Assembly: GCF_947487515.1 (NCBI RefSeq)
Contig: NZ_CANKWO010000004.1
Span: forward strand, 372,001-436,000
Length of the DNA stretch: 64,000 nt
From: an uncultured Litoreibacter sp.
Lineage (GTDB): Bacteria; Pseudomonadota; Alphaproteobacteria; Rhodobacterales; Rhodobacteraceae
Direction: 5' to 3'
This document shows, one piece after another, positions 63,561-64,000 of the stretch. Both the position numbers and the translations under genes were made by a program. The stretch's first letter is position 1; each line of letters begins with the position of its first letter. A model generated the notes under the pieces. It worked only from the letters and a program-made list of their open reading frames with translations, searched no databases and was not told the origin of the DNA.

Positions 63561-64000
63561 ATGTCCTATCTGGTAAAGCGCTACGCAGTGGTCGCGGTCA
63601 TCACGATGATAACCGTTGCAGTCTTGGGGTATGTGATCGAAGTGTTCTTTGACCATGACATCGGCGCTGCTGGTGGAATGATTGCGGTATTTGTGCCGGC
63701 GATGGACGCGGGGCAGGCCTATGTACGGCGTGGGCACGGCAAACCGGAGAATGGTTTTGCTTGGAAGATGTCTTTGATCTTTATGGGGGTGAACCTTGCG
63801 ATTGTGGGCGTGTTGATGTCCGCGCTTTCAGCGATCTTGGGCGGTGAGGGCGAATTGCTGGCCATTTTTGCCGAGCTTGGCGGGGCGGGGCTTGCCATCA
63901 TAATCGGGGTAACGTTTGTGCTTGGCATTCTCTTAAGCCGCTTTTTCTTCGGATTCGGCGCGAAAAACCAACTGAATCTGGAAGAAAAGCTGGCGGCCAA
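63561..64000 (+). CDS. Four-helix membrane protein (ABZJ_00895-like), truncated by window edge
   Basis: The frame from ATG 63561 stays open to the window end (146 codons). AAGGAA at 63544-63549 is about 11 nt upstream. Four hydrophobic segments (AVVAVITMITVAVLGYVIEVF, AGGMIAVFVPAMDAG, MSLIFMGVNLAIVGVLMSAL, GLAIIIGVTFVLGILLSRFF) follow the pattern of the ABZJ_00895 family, a small group of unknown function. The C-terminus is missing. Confidence 0.55.
   Translation, partial: MSYLVKRYAVVAVITMITVAVLGYVIEVFFDHDIGAAGGMIAVFVPAMDAGQAYVRRGHGKPENGFAWKMSLIFMGVNLAIVGVLMSALSAILGGEGELLAIFAELGGAGLAIIIGVTFVLGILLSRFFFGFGAKNQLNLEEKLAA

Overview
The window is a 64 kb stretch of an alphaproteobacterial chromosome, most likely Rhodobacterales (Roseobacter group). 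The evidence is the gene families and their company: a 5-aminolevulinate synthase (Shemin pathway) hemA, DUF1127, DUF4167, DUF934 and DUF2849 proteins, Hint_2 proteins, a ferredoxin-type sulfite reductase operon, CoxD/CoxE/XdhC accessory genes, and a TGA-N9-TCA iron box. No rRNA, insertion sequence, prophage or CRISPR array was seen. Two tRNA genes lie near the right end.

Left end (1-3.6 kb) looks like an accessory segment. It holds a truncated MDR-type oxidoreductase divergent from a TetR regulator with two matching operators, a multiply broken AhpD-like gene, and a large ankyrin/kelch-like fusion protein. Next come housekeeping genes: dnaB and the pyrC-pyrE pair (3.6-7.2 kb), then a small lipoprotein and a DUF1127 protein. 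From 8.1 to 17.0 kb lies the most distinctive locus: two divergent, translationally coupled transcription units. They encode three related family-2-like glycosyltransferases (one with a degenerate second copy), a glycosyltransferase-methyltransferase fusion, a stand-alone alpha/beta-hydrolase-like protein, and a sulfotransferase fused to the same hydrolase-like domain. This looks like a glycan assembly and decoration system that I cannot assign to a described pathway.

17-30 kb carries an iron(III) permease and its binding protein (separated by a Hint-domain gene), glutaryl-CoA dehydrogenase, a five-gene molybdo-hydroxylase maturation cassette (CoxD-like AAA, CoxE-like VWA, DUF1203, XdhC/CoxI, molybdopterin-binding protein) without its oxidase, infC with a probable AUA start, and an 11-residue-periodic repeat protein. 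29-35 kb is a sulfur assimilation operon (cysG, DUF2849, cysI, cysH, DUF934, then fpr) divergent from an Lrp/AsnC regulator.

35-58 kb is mostly conserved core: an M20 peptidase, hemA, a RodZ-like protein, ispG, prfA-prmC, DUF4167, and a long minus-strand run lptF-lptG-lptD-surA-pdxA-rsmA that links outer-membrane LPS export and folding to vitamin B6 and ribosome maturation. It is followed by pepA-holC, an aspartic protease, MarC, an ABC-F ATPase and ndk. 58-64 kb has a TfoX C-terminal protein, an unlisted 34-residue proline-rich ORF with a strong ribosome binding site, tRNA-Asn, a metallo-beta-lactamase fold hydrolase, an EnvZ-like histidine kinase with no adjacent regulator, a second Hint_2 protein, a CAT-anticodon tRNA and a truncated four-helix membrane protein. 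Genes are tightly packed, often with ATGA overlaps, and several convergent pairs meet with 0-4 nt between stops.
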